This document shows, one piece after another, positions 44,101 through 52,058 of a stretch of 64,000 nt of DNA (its first letter is position 1; every line of letters starts with the position of its first letter). Source of the stretch: Mucilaginibacter saanensis. Lineage in GTDB: Bacteria > Bacteroidota > Bacteroidia > Sphingobacteriales > Sphingobacteriaceae. The position numbers were made by a program, and so were the translations under genes. The notes beneath the pieces were generated by a model. It saw only the letters and a program-made list of their open reading frames with translations, was not told the origin of the DNA and made no database searches. The stretch spans positions 172,128 to 236,127 of the forward strand of contig NZ_JACHBZ010000008.1 in the NCBI RefSeq assembly GCF_014200575.1. Direction: 5' to 3'.

Positions 44101-46945
44101 CGGGAGAAATCCGCACGCTTACGCGCAGTACCTGCTCCGCAAAACTGCCTTTAGCCGACACGATTTCGTAGTCATACAAGGGATCACCGTGCCGGTGATG
44201 AAATAGCGCAAAAAGCTTGTCAAGACTTTCGAAAAAACCAAGGGAAGCAGTTGAATAACCATGAAAGAACCAGGCATGTGCTAAACCCATTTGGACAAAG
44301 GCACGATAATAGCCGCTTTCGACCGGTTTGTCACCCGGCGGGATCAAGGTTTCCGGTAAGGCGCCGAAGTCTTTGCTGATGATGTAGAAAAGCCGCGCAT
44401 AATTAAACACATAATTGGAAAAACCGCCTGACCGAACATGAGAAACGCGCTTTTTCAATTCGGCCGGCGTTTCCAATTGGTCAAAAGCCTTCTTGCGTTT
44501 TTCTTCATCAGCTGAAACGAATGTATAGACTAAAGCATATGATAATAAATGCGAATTATGCCCGTCGAATGTCCAATTATCAAAAAATGTCAGCCCTTTT
44601 TGCCTGAGTGCTTCGGAATCGGTCTGACTATAGGCCACGTGAAAGTAAAAATCGAACCGGTAAGATTCGTCTAACTCATCTTTGACAAAAGATTCTAGTT
44701 CGATGAGCTGATCATAGGCCTGCCGCTCCATGAAAAAATCCTTTAAAGACAGAATCACTTCCGGCAGCAATGCTTCATCAGGCTCTTCGAATCCTTCCTC
44801 TGCGATGACCAGTTCCCTACAGCGATCGACGATAGTGGTAACCGACAGGAACATACTCGCCGTGTTTGCCCAGCTCTTTACCAGATCGACCTCGTTGGAT
44901 TCGGAATAAGTGGCCTGACTATAACGTCTCCTGGAGAGTTTTTCAGACCGGACAAGCATTTGAATGGGCGTAGCCCGATCAAACAATTCCAGCGCTAACT
45001 TAGGGTGTCCGTTATCGAAAAGCATTTGCGCAAATTCGAGCGCCGTCGTTTGCGGTACCAATAGCTTGGCTGAATCAAAAACAAACGAACAAGCCGTATC
45101 CATCCAGCCCGCCAGCAGAAAAATATCGTGATATTCTCCAAAAGGAAAACTGGCCGCCCGTTGATCCAATTCGAGCAATGCGAAAAAACAAGCCGCAACT
45201 GTTCTTTGGTTTTTCTGCTTCGACCCGGCTTGCGCAGCAAGTTTGATATCTTCCCTGATAATAGTCGTGTTACGAAAGGCGTACCATTGTTGCCGAAAGA
45301 AGGCTTGAGAAGCCGTTTCTGTGATCGGCTGAAAAGTTCCCGCCTTATACCAGTGGTAGATGATATTGAACCGGTAGAGATCCTCCGCATCTTTAATCGC
45401 TGCAGCGATCTCCAGGTGATAATTAGCGTCTTTACGCTTATCGAACTGGCCATTAAACGGATTTTTCACGGATTCCTCGATCAGAAATTCCTTGAAGCTG
45501 TTGTGAAAGAATTGCCAAATATTTTCTGACTTGTAAAAATAATATTCGGCAACCTTATTCACCCGCGCGGCATCTGCAGCCTTGATCTCAAAGAGTCCTA
45601 ACAATTCCAGGTTAAAATAAGGATAGCGGAACCGGGCGATCAGACCGAGCACATGAACGAACTCATCATAGGTTTTATGTTTCTCCCAAAACTTCAGGTA
45701 TTCCAGATAAATATCACCGTTAAAGTCTTTTGAATCAATAATGGCATCGTATTGAGCCGTCTCTGCCTGCTTCAGTTCTTCGATGGTATAGCGTAAAAAA
45801 AGCGGGTGGCCCTTGGTATTTTGAAGCAATGCATCCAGCTGATTCCCGGACAGCGTAAATTGATAAGAATTAACCAACTCATTGATCTGTTCTTTAGGCA
45901 GGGGGCTGATCGATACAAGGCTATCCGTCTCCGTTAAATGTTGCTGAATATCAAAGTTCAGTTCGCTGAGCTGGCTGACCGTCCGGCTGCCCAGGATAAA
46001 ATAGATATTGTACGGGATAGCTTCAGGCTTCGGCAATACGTTGAGCAAACTATGGGTCACCTGTTGCTCCCGGCCGATATGATCCAGGCCATCTACAATG
46101 ATAAATACCTTTTCATCACGATAGCTCAGTTTTTGCAATTCTTCTCCCAGATGTTTCTGCAGATCCAGTAATTCCTTTTCAGGCAGTCTATCCTGTAAAT
46201 TCAAGCCGCTCTCCCTGATCTGTACCAGGAGATCATGCAGAAAATATTCAGCCTCGCCCCGGTAGCCATATTCATAACTCATTTCGAGATTCGTATAGGC
46301 ATAATACTTGAGTACCTTATACGGACTGTTGGACAACCATTTAGTTAATAAAGTGGATTTACCGGAGCCTGCATTACCGATCAGTGCGATATAGCCTTTA
46401 TTTTTCCGTTGAATGATCGCATCCAGTTGCGTTAGCGTGGCGTTTATCGGCTGATAATGTCGCTCGTCAACAAAGAATGCATGCTGAAACCGTGTTTCAA
46501 ACTGATCTTTCAAACCAAATTCCGCCAAAAACCTAGCATGGTCATAGCGCACGTTGCCTTGCTTAGCCACTATTTGTGCAATACCGCCCGCAATACGCGA
46601 AATATGTGCTGTTCGCTTGGCCTGGGTATAAGTGTCGTACAAAAATTGGTCGGGTTTATAATTGAAGACGAATTTAAAGTCGTGAATAAAGGCGACCAGG
46701 TCAACTGCTGTCGTATTCACCAAGCCTGTGAGCTCATCGAAAACCGGCTGCCAAACTTTTGGAATAGTTGTGGCATCATAAGTCCCGCGTTGTAGAGGTA
46801 CCCAAAAATTAGCGATAAATTTTTCAAGGGATGGCTTTGGTTTGCCGTCATAAGCCGTGATAGAATCGTGTGCTGAAACAGGCTGCGTGGTAATAAACCT
46901 GGCGTCTATTTGTTTTCCGGATATTTCGTCTTTACGCTTTGCCAT
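41177..46945 (-). CDS. Giant STAND ATPase, Avs-like
   Basis: A 1922-residue protein. Walker A GNAGSGKS is at 190-197 and Walker B VFIIVDGLDHIG at 280-291, followed by winged-helix parts typical of STAND NTPases; residues from about 550 on are long helical repeats without catalytic motifs, probably the target sensor. The first residues (IDARFITTQPVSAHDSI) continue the nuclease-domain ORF of 46906-47223, in a different frame. Together they would form one Cap4-nuclease/STAND/repeat protein of about 2015 residues, the layout of Avs antiviral sensors that recognise phage proteins. As it stands the ATPase has no effector domain. Confidence 0.82.
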   Translation of the reverse strand: MAKRKDEISGKQIDARFITTQPVSAHDSITAYDGKPKPSLEKFIANFWVPLQRGTYDATTIPKVWQPVFDELTGLVNTTAVDLVAFIHDFKFVFNYKPDQFLYDTYTQAKRTAHISRIAGGIAQIVAKQGNVRYDHARFLAEFGLKDQFETRFQHAFFVDERHYQPINATLTQLDAIIQRKNKGYIALIGNAGSGKSTLLTKWLSNSPYKVLKYYAYTNLEMSYEYGYRGEAEYFLHDLLVQIRESGLNLQDRLPEKELLDLQKHLGEELQKLSYRDEKVFIIVDGLDHIGREQQVTHSLLNVLPKPEAIPYNIYFILGSRTVSQLSELNFDIQQHLTETDSLVSISPLPKEQINELVNSYQFTLSGNQLDALLQNTKGHPLFLRYTIEELKQAETAQYDAIIDSKDFNGDIYLEYLKFWEKHKTYDEFVHVLGLIARFRYPYFNLELLGLFEIKAADAARVNKVAEYYFYKSENIWQFFHNSFKEFLIEESVKNPFNGQFDKRKDANYHLEIAAAIKDAEDLYRFNIIYHWYKAGTFQPITETASQAFFRQQWYAFRNTTIIREDIKLAAQAGSKQKNQRTVAACFFALLELDQRAASFPFGEYHDIFLLAGWMDTACSFVFDSAKLLVPQTTALEFAQMLFDNGHPKLALELFDRATPIQMLVRSEKLSRRRYSQATYSESNEVDLVKSWANTASMFLSVTTIVDRCRELVIAEEGFEEPDEALLPEVILSLKDFFMERQAYDQLIELESFVKDELDESYRFDFYFHVAYSQTDSEALRQKGLTFFDNWTFDGHNSHLLSYALVYTFVSADEEKRKKAFDQLETPAELKKRVSHVRSGGFSNYVFNYARLFYIISKDFGALPETLIPPGDKPVESGYYRAFVQMGLAHAWFFHGYSTASLGFFESLDKLFALFHHRHGDPLYDYEIVSAKGSFAEQVLRVSVRISPEITKGLLAKFSEEWQKNKRYWSDQTIQEVVSWVIEHRIDPDWCKQTLSLLEGSLYDRGYLQERIADGARQARLWARLGEPAKVEAVINRLMSISFGMAPEEDQQVEQMVRWIGKYEPPPVADLQFYFDRLSAMREKVNSATHTPAEAILELGLSHGNGYQLFEHLLFSRLIKLLDGLASALKYLLAGKPEFRGILVKLFARVIVTMDDAHTTRRRFIGAFFDTQPNEQQVAGLIRELKICAVAEVRTSYLAEVYDLLVKNGIEPSSVGLAERPEPKDKERSSSEQLRLEGGHYKTKEDVLAGIQSLDDLVALKSQEEQNGYFNWTDALIKVISLAPAAGLAEFLDQFNLDIDTKHIINIARLLAKHHHPGLARKLLKRTIETSRYCQWGDDYYAKGKIVAYEALQELAPGENIRGLALKDFVDALPSMGTRVKESVIADLDKVFALFEDTANNAMLYEEINLYRDQLLFNDQPVHQVSITGQQDDEALLTELLFFLITTPSQFDYIIYPILIEVHESSTNLLKSLLYRLYKEGFTLKFLHLLHGLATQTNTYTDLFADELKTLVNSRRFDLMLLASDLLYDNGIEPIRTAQTTDLPLSYNLEFKPQPGIVDASKNAVEHISDEGYLKETNDPLVYTQIVSYERKVLARLTGFPEYNIAYRIRAIGDDLQFPEWCAHINEQELRILYDATLDVKIPYNRPDIQKVYAGLAKVIMELTDLGYVEMDDVIGLVPHFDPAIYLINAAQQPPLVTSILKASGSAPAVDRKWAHEFDEAYVSSVLPAFDGERYILAEKTLLQGMGHGKAVEIREAFIDVELQVNKKSPNIFKSRTETLIRDYTDLEQAGIVIYNDALSTLPKSNWLAINPLLAEDMGLNFNADTGHFRWDNDAGEAIVESVFWQLGDPANKSGHHDSEAGFGWRVTMTEQGLREVINLLKERPMFHYKQVSRHLEFQQKQYNTYINEDEKKYSVSEFTLQ

Positions 46946-47223
46946 CCTTTATACACACCTTGAAAAATGCTTTCCGTATCGGACTGCGTAAAATCATGAT
47001 AACTAAAATTTGATGAACCGATCTGTTTGACCTGATAGGCGATCACTTTATCGGATGTACCCAGCAAAACGTCATCCAGTTTACCGGCGCCGTTATTGGC
47101 AAATTCAACCCATTCCAAATCATTTTCCAGCAGTTGATTGTAAATCTCCGTAGCAAAGATATCGTATTGAAAAAAGTAGCCCGCAATCGCGGCCACTTCT
47201 CCCGGCGTTTTCAGTAATGACAT
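46906..47223 (-). CDS. Cap4/DUF4297-type nuclease domain, separated by frameshift from the STAND ATPase
   Basis: 105 residues: AAIAGYFFQYDIFATEIYNQ, then WVEFANNGAGKLDDVLLGTS and IAYQVKQIGSS. Glu40, Asp50/51 and Gln64-x-Lys66 make the ExD...QxK nuclease core seen in DUF4297/Cap4 domains. The frame ends TKYPENK-stop at 46906, 40 bases inside the STAND gene. Adding one T to the TTT run at 46909-46911 (plus strand) would give PENKIDARFITTQ and one long protein. Either a one-base deletion broke the gene or two subunits are made by coupled translation. Confidence 0.75.
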   Translation of the reverse strand: MSLLKTPGEVAAIAGYFFQYDIFATEIYNQLLENDLEWVEFANNGAGKLDDVLLGTSDKVIAYQVKQIGSSNFSYHDFTQSDTESIFQGVYKGWQSVKTKYPENK

Positions 47224-47484
47224 GGTTAGACAAGGAATATAAGCTTAAAGATAGCGATAAAGCCTGAAGTTCCGGTTATGATCGGCCAGTTGAATAGTCA
47301 GCCGCTAAAACTTAGTCTGTAAACGGTCAATGATTTTCCGGAACACCAAAATATTTGTGCTGTATTGGTGGTTGTCCTTTGACACAGTGTCAATAAAGGA
47401 TAACTATTTATTATCCTGCATCGGTACCCGTCATATATCAAGTTCGAACAACATCATTTGGTTCGTGATTTTTTCTTTGAAGAT

Positions 47485-48192
47485 CTACAAAGCCTTTCTT
47501 CGATAATTCGGCCAGGCACTTACCTGTCCAATCAATGTATTAGATTTCAACTTCGGATAATGGAATTCCACATATTTCTTAAAAGACCTGATCGTTTCCA
47601 TATTATCCCATTCCATAGCCGTAAGGCAAAGCATAGGCCATTTTTTGGTAGCGATCATAAAGCTATATAATTGCAGATAAGGTGGTGCCTTTTCAAATGC
47701 TTGCTCGATAAGCTCATTATATAAAGCCTTTTTAAGCACTTTCTTAAAATCCATGATCAGATCATAAGTTACCAATTGAAGAGTACCCCATTTTATTAAT
47801 TCCGCCATGTATGGCATTTCTTTGGCGTCAAAGAATAGATACAGAAAAGTGATAAAATCGAATTCAGTTACATCACAAAGATCCTTACTCAAATAAGCAT
47901 AATTTTTTTTAAATACCTCCAATGAAAACCCGTCTTTCATTTTATCAATGACAAAACTGATCACTTCGTTCTCCTTTTCGATAATCTGTTCCATATCAGG
48001 CCCTTTAACACTACCATCCGGCAACTCCAGTGCATACCTGGATTTAGAGAACAGCTCGAAATAATAACTTTTAAAAAATATGGTCTTCCGCTCAAAAGTT
48101 ACCTGCACATATAAAGGGTATGTAAGCTGCCCGTGAAAGTCAACCTGCTTCAGACGGTCATTCAGGTAGGTTTTGTAACTGATTTTATTCAC
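47485..48192 (-). CDS. Hypothetical protein of Bacteroidota mobile elements
   Basis: A 235-residue protein with an N-terminal segment (YLNDRLKQVDFHGQLTYPLY, then VQVTFERKTIFFKSYYFELF) reminiscent of the arm-binding domain of tyrosine recombinases, but with no catalytic residues afterwards; the rest is helical. I know no function. It is divergent from the excisionase-like gene 48486 on. The 261 bases before it (47224-47484) hold nothing clear. Confidence 0.6.
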   Translation of the reverse strand: MNKISYKTYLNDRLKQVDFHGQLTYPLYVQVTFERKTIFFKSYYFELFSKSRYALELPDGSVKGPDMEQIIEKENEVISFVIDKMKDGFSLEVFKKNYAYLSKDLCDVTEFDFITFLYLFFDAKEMPYMAELIKWGTLQLVTYDLIMDFKKVLKKALYNELIEQAFEKAPPYLQLYSFMIATKKWPMLCLTAMEWDNMETIRSFKKYVEFHYPKLKSNTLIGQVSAWPNYRRKAL

Positions 48193-48374
48193 TTTTTTAA
48201 AAAATATTTTTTGATGCTATTTGACTGCTTTTGGTGTTCCCTGCTTTTAATTAATCGATGATTATTTATCAAGCTTAATCAAAAATAGGCAAACCAAATG
48301 AAGTTGCTTTCTGATTGAACGGGTTAAAATTAATCATTTGTTTTGACATATTTAATTTTATCAAAACAATATTT

Positions 48375-48419
48375 TATATTTGATTTATGCAGAAGCAACT
48401 GCAATTCAAACAATTGCAG
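48375..48419 (+). promoter_or_regulatory. Promoter box and leader hairpin of the mobilization region
   Basis: TATATTTG at 48375-48382 matches the -7 consensus TAnnTTTG. It is followed by a perfect 8-bp hairpin CTGCAATT / AATTGCAG (48399-48406, 48412-48419) in the leader of the gene at 48486. Confidence 0.5.
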
Positions 48420-48485
48420 ATTAGGGTGAGCCATTCCCATAAAGTAGCGGGTGGCGAGACACATGATTACTATTAATTTAAAACA

Positions 48486-48752
48486 ATGACATCAAATGAA
48501 TTAGTTACAAAAGAGGATCTGGAAGTATTTGGGAATAAACTCATGGAAAAAATAGAGCTTATTCTTCAGCCGGGAAAAGCACAAAGCAAGCAATGGTTAA
48601 AGAGCAAAGATGTGAGAAAGCTATTAAACATTTCACCCGGCACTTTGCAAAACCTGCGTATCAACGGTACGCTCAGTTATACCAAGATTGGCGGTATGAT
48701 GTATTACAAACTGGAAGACATTCATAAAGTACTGGAAGGGGGTAAACATTGA
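48486..48752 (+). CDS. Excisionase-type helix-turn-helix protein
   Basis: An 88-residue protein with a HTH_17-like domain: KQWLKSKDVRKLLNISPGTL, then QNLRINGTLSYTKIGGMMYY and LEDIHKVLE. The 35-residue N-terminal coiled part is common in this group. Such genes sit next to mobilization genes in Bacteroidota elements. It overlaps the next gene by four bases. Confidence 0.85.
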   Translation: MTSNELVTKEDLEVFGNKLMEKIELILQPGKAQSKQWLKSKDVRKLLNISPGTLQNLRINGTLSYTKIGGMMYYKLEDIHKVLEGGKH

Positions 48753-49087
48753 AACCAATCGTTAAAACAAAAGAAATGGCGGCCTATGCGGAGCGGGTAA
48801 GGCAAATGGGTAAAAATCCGCATCTGCTCGCTACCCATGTAAGCCTATATAATGCTTTGTTTGCTTGCTGGCAACGGAGCGGATATAATAACCCTTTTCC
48901 GGTTAGTCGCAGGATGCTCATGTCCTACAGCAGGATCGCTTCTACCGCTACTTATCATAAATGCATAAAGGAACTGGAAACGTTTGAGTACATCCATTAT
49001 TACCCATCATATCACCCGGTAAAAGGTAGCCTGGTTGAGTGGCCGGAGGATAAGCATGATAACAGATCGGCTGATAGCGAGATATAA
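48749..49087 (+). CDS. Conserved mobile-element protein, winged-helix-like
   Basis: A 112-residue protein: MAAYAERVRQMGKNPHLLAT at the start and PFPVSRRMLMSYSRIASTAT in a predicted winged helix. It has the look of the small replication- or transcription-related proteins found before BtgA-type mobilization genes. It is co-translated with the HTH gene upstream. The stop lies within the repeat region described next. Confidence 0.65.
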   Translation: MKPIVKTKEMAAYAERVRQMGKNPHLLATHVSLYNALFACWQRSGYNNPFPVSRRMLMSYSRIASTATYHKCIKELETFEYIHYYPSYHPVKGSLVEWPEDKHDNRSADSEI

Positions 49088-49430
49088 TGTTACAAAGATA
49101 ACCCGATAGTAAGATCGGCTGATAATCTGTTATAACGATAGTTAGATATAATGTTACCAAATGAAGTCATACAACGAACACTCCGGCCCTTATTGCAAAA
49201 CACTATCTCCAAAGAACTTTAATACCCTTAATACAATCTTCTACTGGAATGTGCAGCCGTCAAACGTCCTTTTCTTCTTGGAAGAAAAGGAGCAAGCGGA
49301 AGTTGGGCAGAGCCCTACTTTGCTTGCCATTTGCGCTGCAAATGGGGTTTTGCGTATCCTCCGGGGATACTTTACCGCGTTTTTACCTGCAAAGAAGAAG
49401 AAAACAGGATACTTGGCAGTATCCTGTATA
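49058..49430 (+). other. Repeat-rich region upstream of mobilization genes, candidate oriT
   Basis: Direct repeats AGATCGGCTGATA (49064-49076, 49112-49124) and AGATATAATGTTAC (49080-49093, 49144-49157) interleave; ATAACAGAT and ATCTGTTAT are inverted around them. Downstream are three hairpins: CCATTTGC/GCAAATGG (49327-49345), GTATCC/GGATAC (49354-49370) and a perfect CAGGATAC/GTATCCTG (49405-49426). Frames at 49161-49439 and 49249-49431 are open but look non-coding. Its place right before btgA/btgB genes suggests the transfer origin. Confidence 0.5.
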
Positions 49431-49483
49431 GATATATAAAGGCATATAGGTCTGTGCAGCCTTATGCCAACAAATGAAATGAA

Positions 49484-50038
49484 GTGATGGAAGATATTAA
49501 TGTAAGATCAGTACGATACCCCATTGTGGTGGACCAGAAGTTTGAAAAGATCGCCCTTAAACTGGGGCGGACAAAGCGCCAGGTTTTTATTCAGATGGTC
49601 GATTATTTTTATAAAAGCAAGAAAGATCCAATAGACCTGAATGATGAACTCTTAAAAAATGCGCTGATGAAGAACCATCAGCAGTACATCGGTTTTATTA
49701 AGGCACAGGAAAATATGCTGCTCATTCCTATCAAAACAGAGATGGATAGGGTTTCCCAATCACAGAGAAAGATCATCGACCGCTTTAATTCCGAAGTGCT
49801 GAAGCATAATGTGGACGTGTTAAATAACCTGCAAAGCCATGCCAAAGCGTTCGGGGAAGTAGCCCATGTAATGGATGCGATCTTGAAGGCTATGAAAGGT
49901 AAGGAAATCCTGAAAGAACAGTTCCTGTTTATCCTGGATGGTTATATCAGATCTAGGGAGGCATTTGGTATGATGACATTGGGCAGGGAAAAAGAAGAAC
50001 TGGTCGCTATTACGAAAGAGCAGATCAGGTTATTATAA
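49484..50038 (+). CDS. BfmA/BtgA-type mobilization protein
   Basis: A 184-residue protein with an N-terminal ribbon-helix-helix-like part (VRYPIVVDQKFEKIALKLGR, then TKRQVFIQMVDYFY) and a long coiled coil. This matches the accessory oriT-binding mobilization proteins BfmA/BtgA of Bacteroides elements. It precedes the relaxase-like gene by 12 bases. The element is therefore mobilizable by a helper, since no conjugation (tra) genes are in the window. Confidence 0.82.
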   Translation: MMEDINVRSVRYPIVVDQKFEKIALKLGRTKRQVFIQMVDYFYKSKKDPIDLNDELLKNALMKNHQQYIGFIKAQENMLLIPIKTEMDRVSQSQRKIIDRFNSEVLKHNVDVLNNLQSHAKAFGEVAHVMDAILKAMKGKEILKEQFLFILDGYIRSREAFGMMTLGREKEELVAITKEQIRLL

Positions 50039-50050
50039 CGAATCGACTTT

Positions 50051-51001
50051 ATGTTTATCAATATTACCGATAGTAAAGAAGCGGCTAACAAGGGCAGCAG
50101 TAGCGGACTGGTTCATTACCTGGAAAAAGAGAACCGGATATATAATAAGGATGAACCCGAGTATTGGTTCAATGGCCAGCAAGTCAGAATAGATCCATAC
50201 GTGGCTATGTGGACAATAGACAACAATATCGCCAAGCTGGGCAAGGGTGATGCTAAATTCTTCCTGCTTAATATCAGCCCCAGCCAAAAGGAGATCGCTT
50301 TTTTAAAGGAGCAATATGGCGAAGATGGTGCCAAGGACCAGATGAAAGGGTTTGCCGTCAGAGTGATGGATGCCTACGCCCAGAATTTTAAGCGGGAAGG
50401 CATTAACAGCCATGAAGATCTGATATGGTTTGGGAAGCTGGAAAACTACCGTTATTACACCCACAATGACCCGGAGGTTAAACAAGGCATCAAAAAGCGG
50501 GGTGACCGCAAGGAGGGTGAACAGATGCATGTACAGGTCATTGTCAGCAGGAAAGATGTGACCAACAAAATCAAGCTTAGTCCGATGAATACATCAAGAG
50601 GGAAGAATGAAGATCATTCTAAAAAGATGGGACAATTTGACCGGGTGGCTTTTAAGCAGTGTGGGGAAACCATGTTTGATGAATTATTTGAGTTTGAAAG
50701 GCAACTTAAAGATACAATGGCCTATGCCAATGCACAGAAAAACGGCAGCTTGGCCGAGCGGGTGCAGATGGAAACCCAAAATCAGAAAGAAGAAGCCGCA
50801 CATTTAAACACCGGCCTTGGCGAAGATCAGGCCGACATGGAATTAGCCACCGGCATCCATCCATATTCCGCCACCATAGACGAGTCTTTTGAAGACCTTA
50901 TCACCCCTCTTCATATAGACATAAAAGATGATGTGGATGATGAGGCTATACATGGAAGAAATCGCCATAGAAAAAGACAGGCGAGGACTAATACAAGATG
51001 A
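50051..51001 (+). CDS. DUF5712/BtgB-type relaxase-like protein
   Basis: A 316-residue protein that begins MFINITDSKEAANKGSSSGL and has EQMHVQVIVSRKD near residue 157, the His-containing strand of a relaxase-like fold, and YRYYTHNDPEVKQG with candidate catalytic Tyr residues. The C-terminus is acidic and then very basic. It corresponds to BtgB/BfmB proteins, which nick oriT together with BtgA. Members are annotated DUF5712. Confidence 0.8.
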   Translation: MFINITDSKEAANKGSSSGLVHYLEKENRIYNKDEPEYWFNGQQVRIDPYVAMWTIDNNIAKLGKGDAKFFLLNISPSQKEIAFLKEQYGEDGAKDQMKGFAVRVMDAYAQNFKREGINSHEDLIWFGKLENYRYYTHNDPEVKQGIKKRGDRKEGEQMHVQVIVSRKDVTNKIKLSPMNTSRGKNEDHSKKMGQFDRVAFKQCGETMFDELFEFERQLKDTMAYANAQKNGSLAERVQMETQNQKEEAAHLNTGLGEDQADMELATGIHPYSATIDESFEDLITPLHIDIKDDVDDEAIHGRNRHRKRQARTNTR

Positions 51002-51065
51002 TCGTTTAAGTCCATCTAATTACCTGGACAAGAAGCCTCAATCTATATAGTCATCTTCAAAATGT

Positions 51066-51485
51066 CTACTTGTTTTCGACCTGTTCAATTTTTATAACTA
51101 TGGTTTCTTTTTTATTAGAAACACTCCCATCCTTGTTTGTCTTATTTATTTTTTTGAGAGTTAGTCGAACGATATCATATATTGGTACTTCTTTAGGAAT
51201 CAGGTCAATGATATCGCAATCAAATACATCTGATAAAAGTTTCAAATGTCGTATATTGTATTTGGCTCTTTCAGAAAATGTTTCAACCTTTGAAACAAAG
51301 CCATCAGCTAACTTCATGTTATGTGATAATTGAAGCTGTGTAAGCTTTCTTTCTTTTCTTATATCCCTTACGTGACAAATCAGAAGATAGTCAAGATGAG
51401 ATATTTCCACATAGATAATTTCTTCTTTTTTATCCGCCATTTTTGCATACAAGTGACGGCTTTTAATTTTTTCACACAAATCCAC
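51066..51485 (-). CDS. XRE-type transcriptional regulator
   Basis: A 139-residue protein. Residues 33-92 are a Cro/C1-type HTH (VRDIRKERKLTQLQLSHNMK, then LADGFVSKVETFSERAKYNI). The C-terminal third is basic. It is convergent with the relaxase gene and probably regulates the element. Confidence 0.82.
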   Translation of the reverse strand: MDLCEKIKSRHLYAKMADKKEEIIYVEISHLDYLLICHVRDIRKERKLTQLQLSHNMKLADGFVSKVETFSERAKYNIRHLKLLSDVFDCDIIDLIPKEVPIYDIVRLTLKKINKTNKDGSVSNKKETIVIKIEQVENK

Positions 51486-51644
51486 TTGTGGATTTGAATT
51501 ATTGTTCCTAACTTAGTTTAAACAACAATCATAGTCGAAAAAACAGACAGTACTAATAATTAAATTCAAGTATTACTGAAAGACCTTGTGGCAAAAAGTA
51601 GGACGTTTGAACGCAAGAAGTAGGTGAATGCTCATTTCCTGTAT

Positions 51645-51765
51645 TATCTTTGTATATTATAGGATTTGGGTCGCCTGCTTTATTCTGCGTTCGCCCGCCG
51701 CAAGGCGGTGGTGGTCCTACACCTTTGCCGCAGAATGAGCATTAAGGGCGGCCCTTTTTTATGCT
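51645..51765 (+). ncRNA. Candidate small structured RNA with its own terminator
   Basis: A perfect -7 box TATCTTTG (51645-51652) is followed by about 105 bases with no ORF but strong pairing: ATTCTGCG / CGCAGAAT (about 51683 and 51730), an inner CCGCC-GCAA-GGCGG hairpin, and a closing AAGGG-CGG-CCCTT hairpin with TTTTTT (51744-51760), itself flanked by AGCAT / ATGCT. It could be an sRNA or an orphan leader. No -33 TTG at the right distance was found. Confidence 0.45.
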
Positions 51766-51946
51766 AATTCTTTCGGTATCATAAAAAGGTGTTGAAAGAA
51801 TGGAGTCCCAGAAAAAACAGATAAACTTATTAATAATACCTGGTTGTTCAACAAAACTGTACCTAAGGTTTGACTTTGATAAGACTATTTCCTATCCCCT
51901 CCAAAATCCGATAAAAAACATCATTTGCTCTCCTGAGTGAACTTTT

Positions 51947-52003
51947 AAAACGGCAACCCAAGATCAGCTTAATAGTTAATAGTCAATTTCAGGTTGCCGT
52001 TTT
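51947..52003 (+). promoter_or_regulatory. Inverted repeat in the leader of the TlpA-SusCD operon
   Basis: AAAACGGCAACC (51947-51958) and GGTTGCCGTTTT (51992-52003) are perfect 12-bp arms ending in a T-rich run, 55 bases before the TlpA-like gene. It can act as a terminator or attenuator. The rest of the gap 51766-51946 shows nothing clear. Confidence 0.55.
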
Positions 52004-52058
52004 CCTTTTCATAGTCTTAGCTGACTGATTTTTTAACCAACTCAACGAAAGAAATTTC

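Noticed and set aside
46900..46945. Programmed -1 frameshift joining the nuclease and STAND frames
   Set aside because: The frames have the right relation, but the sequence near the stop (GGAAAACAAATAG) has no proper X-XXY-YYZ heptamer. A lost base is simpler, so I give the split as probable frameshift mutation.
49161..49439. 92-residue frame before btgA
   Set aside because: Two overlapping frames are equally open there and the DNA is dominated by hairpins; oriT-like region preferred.
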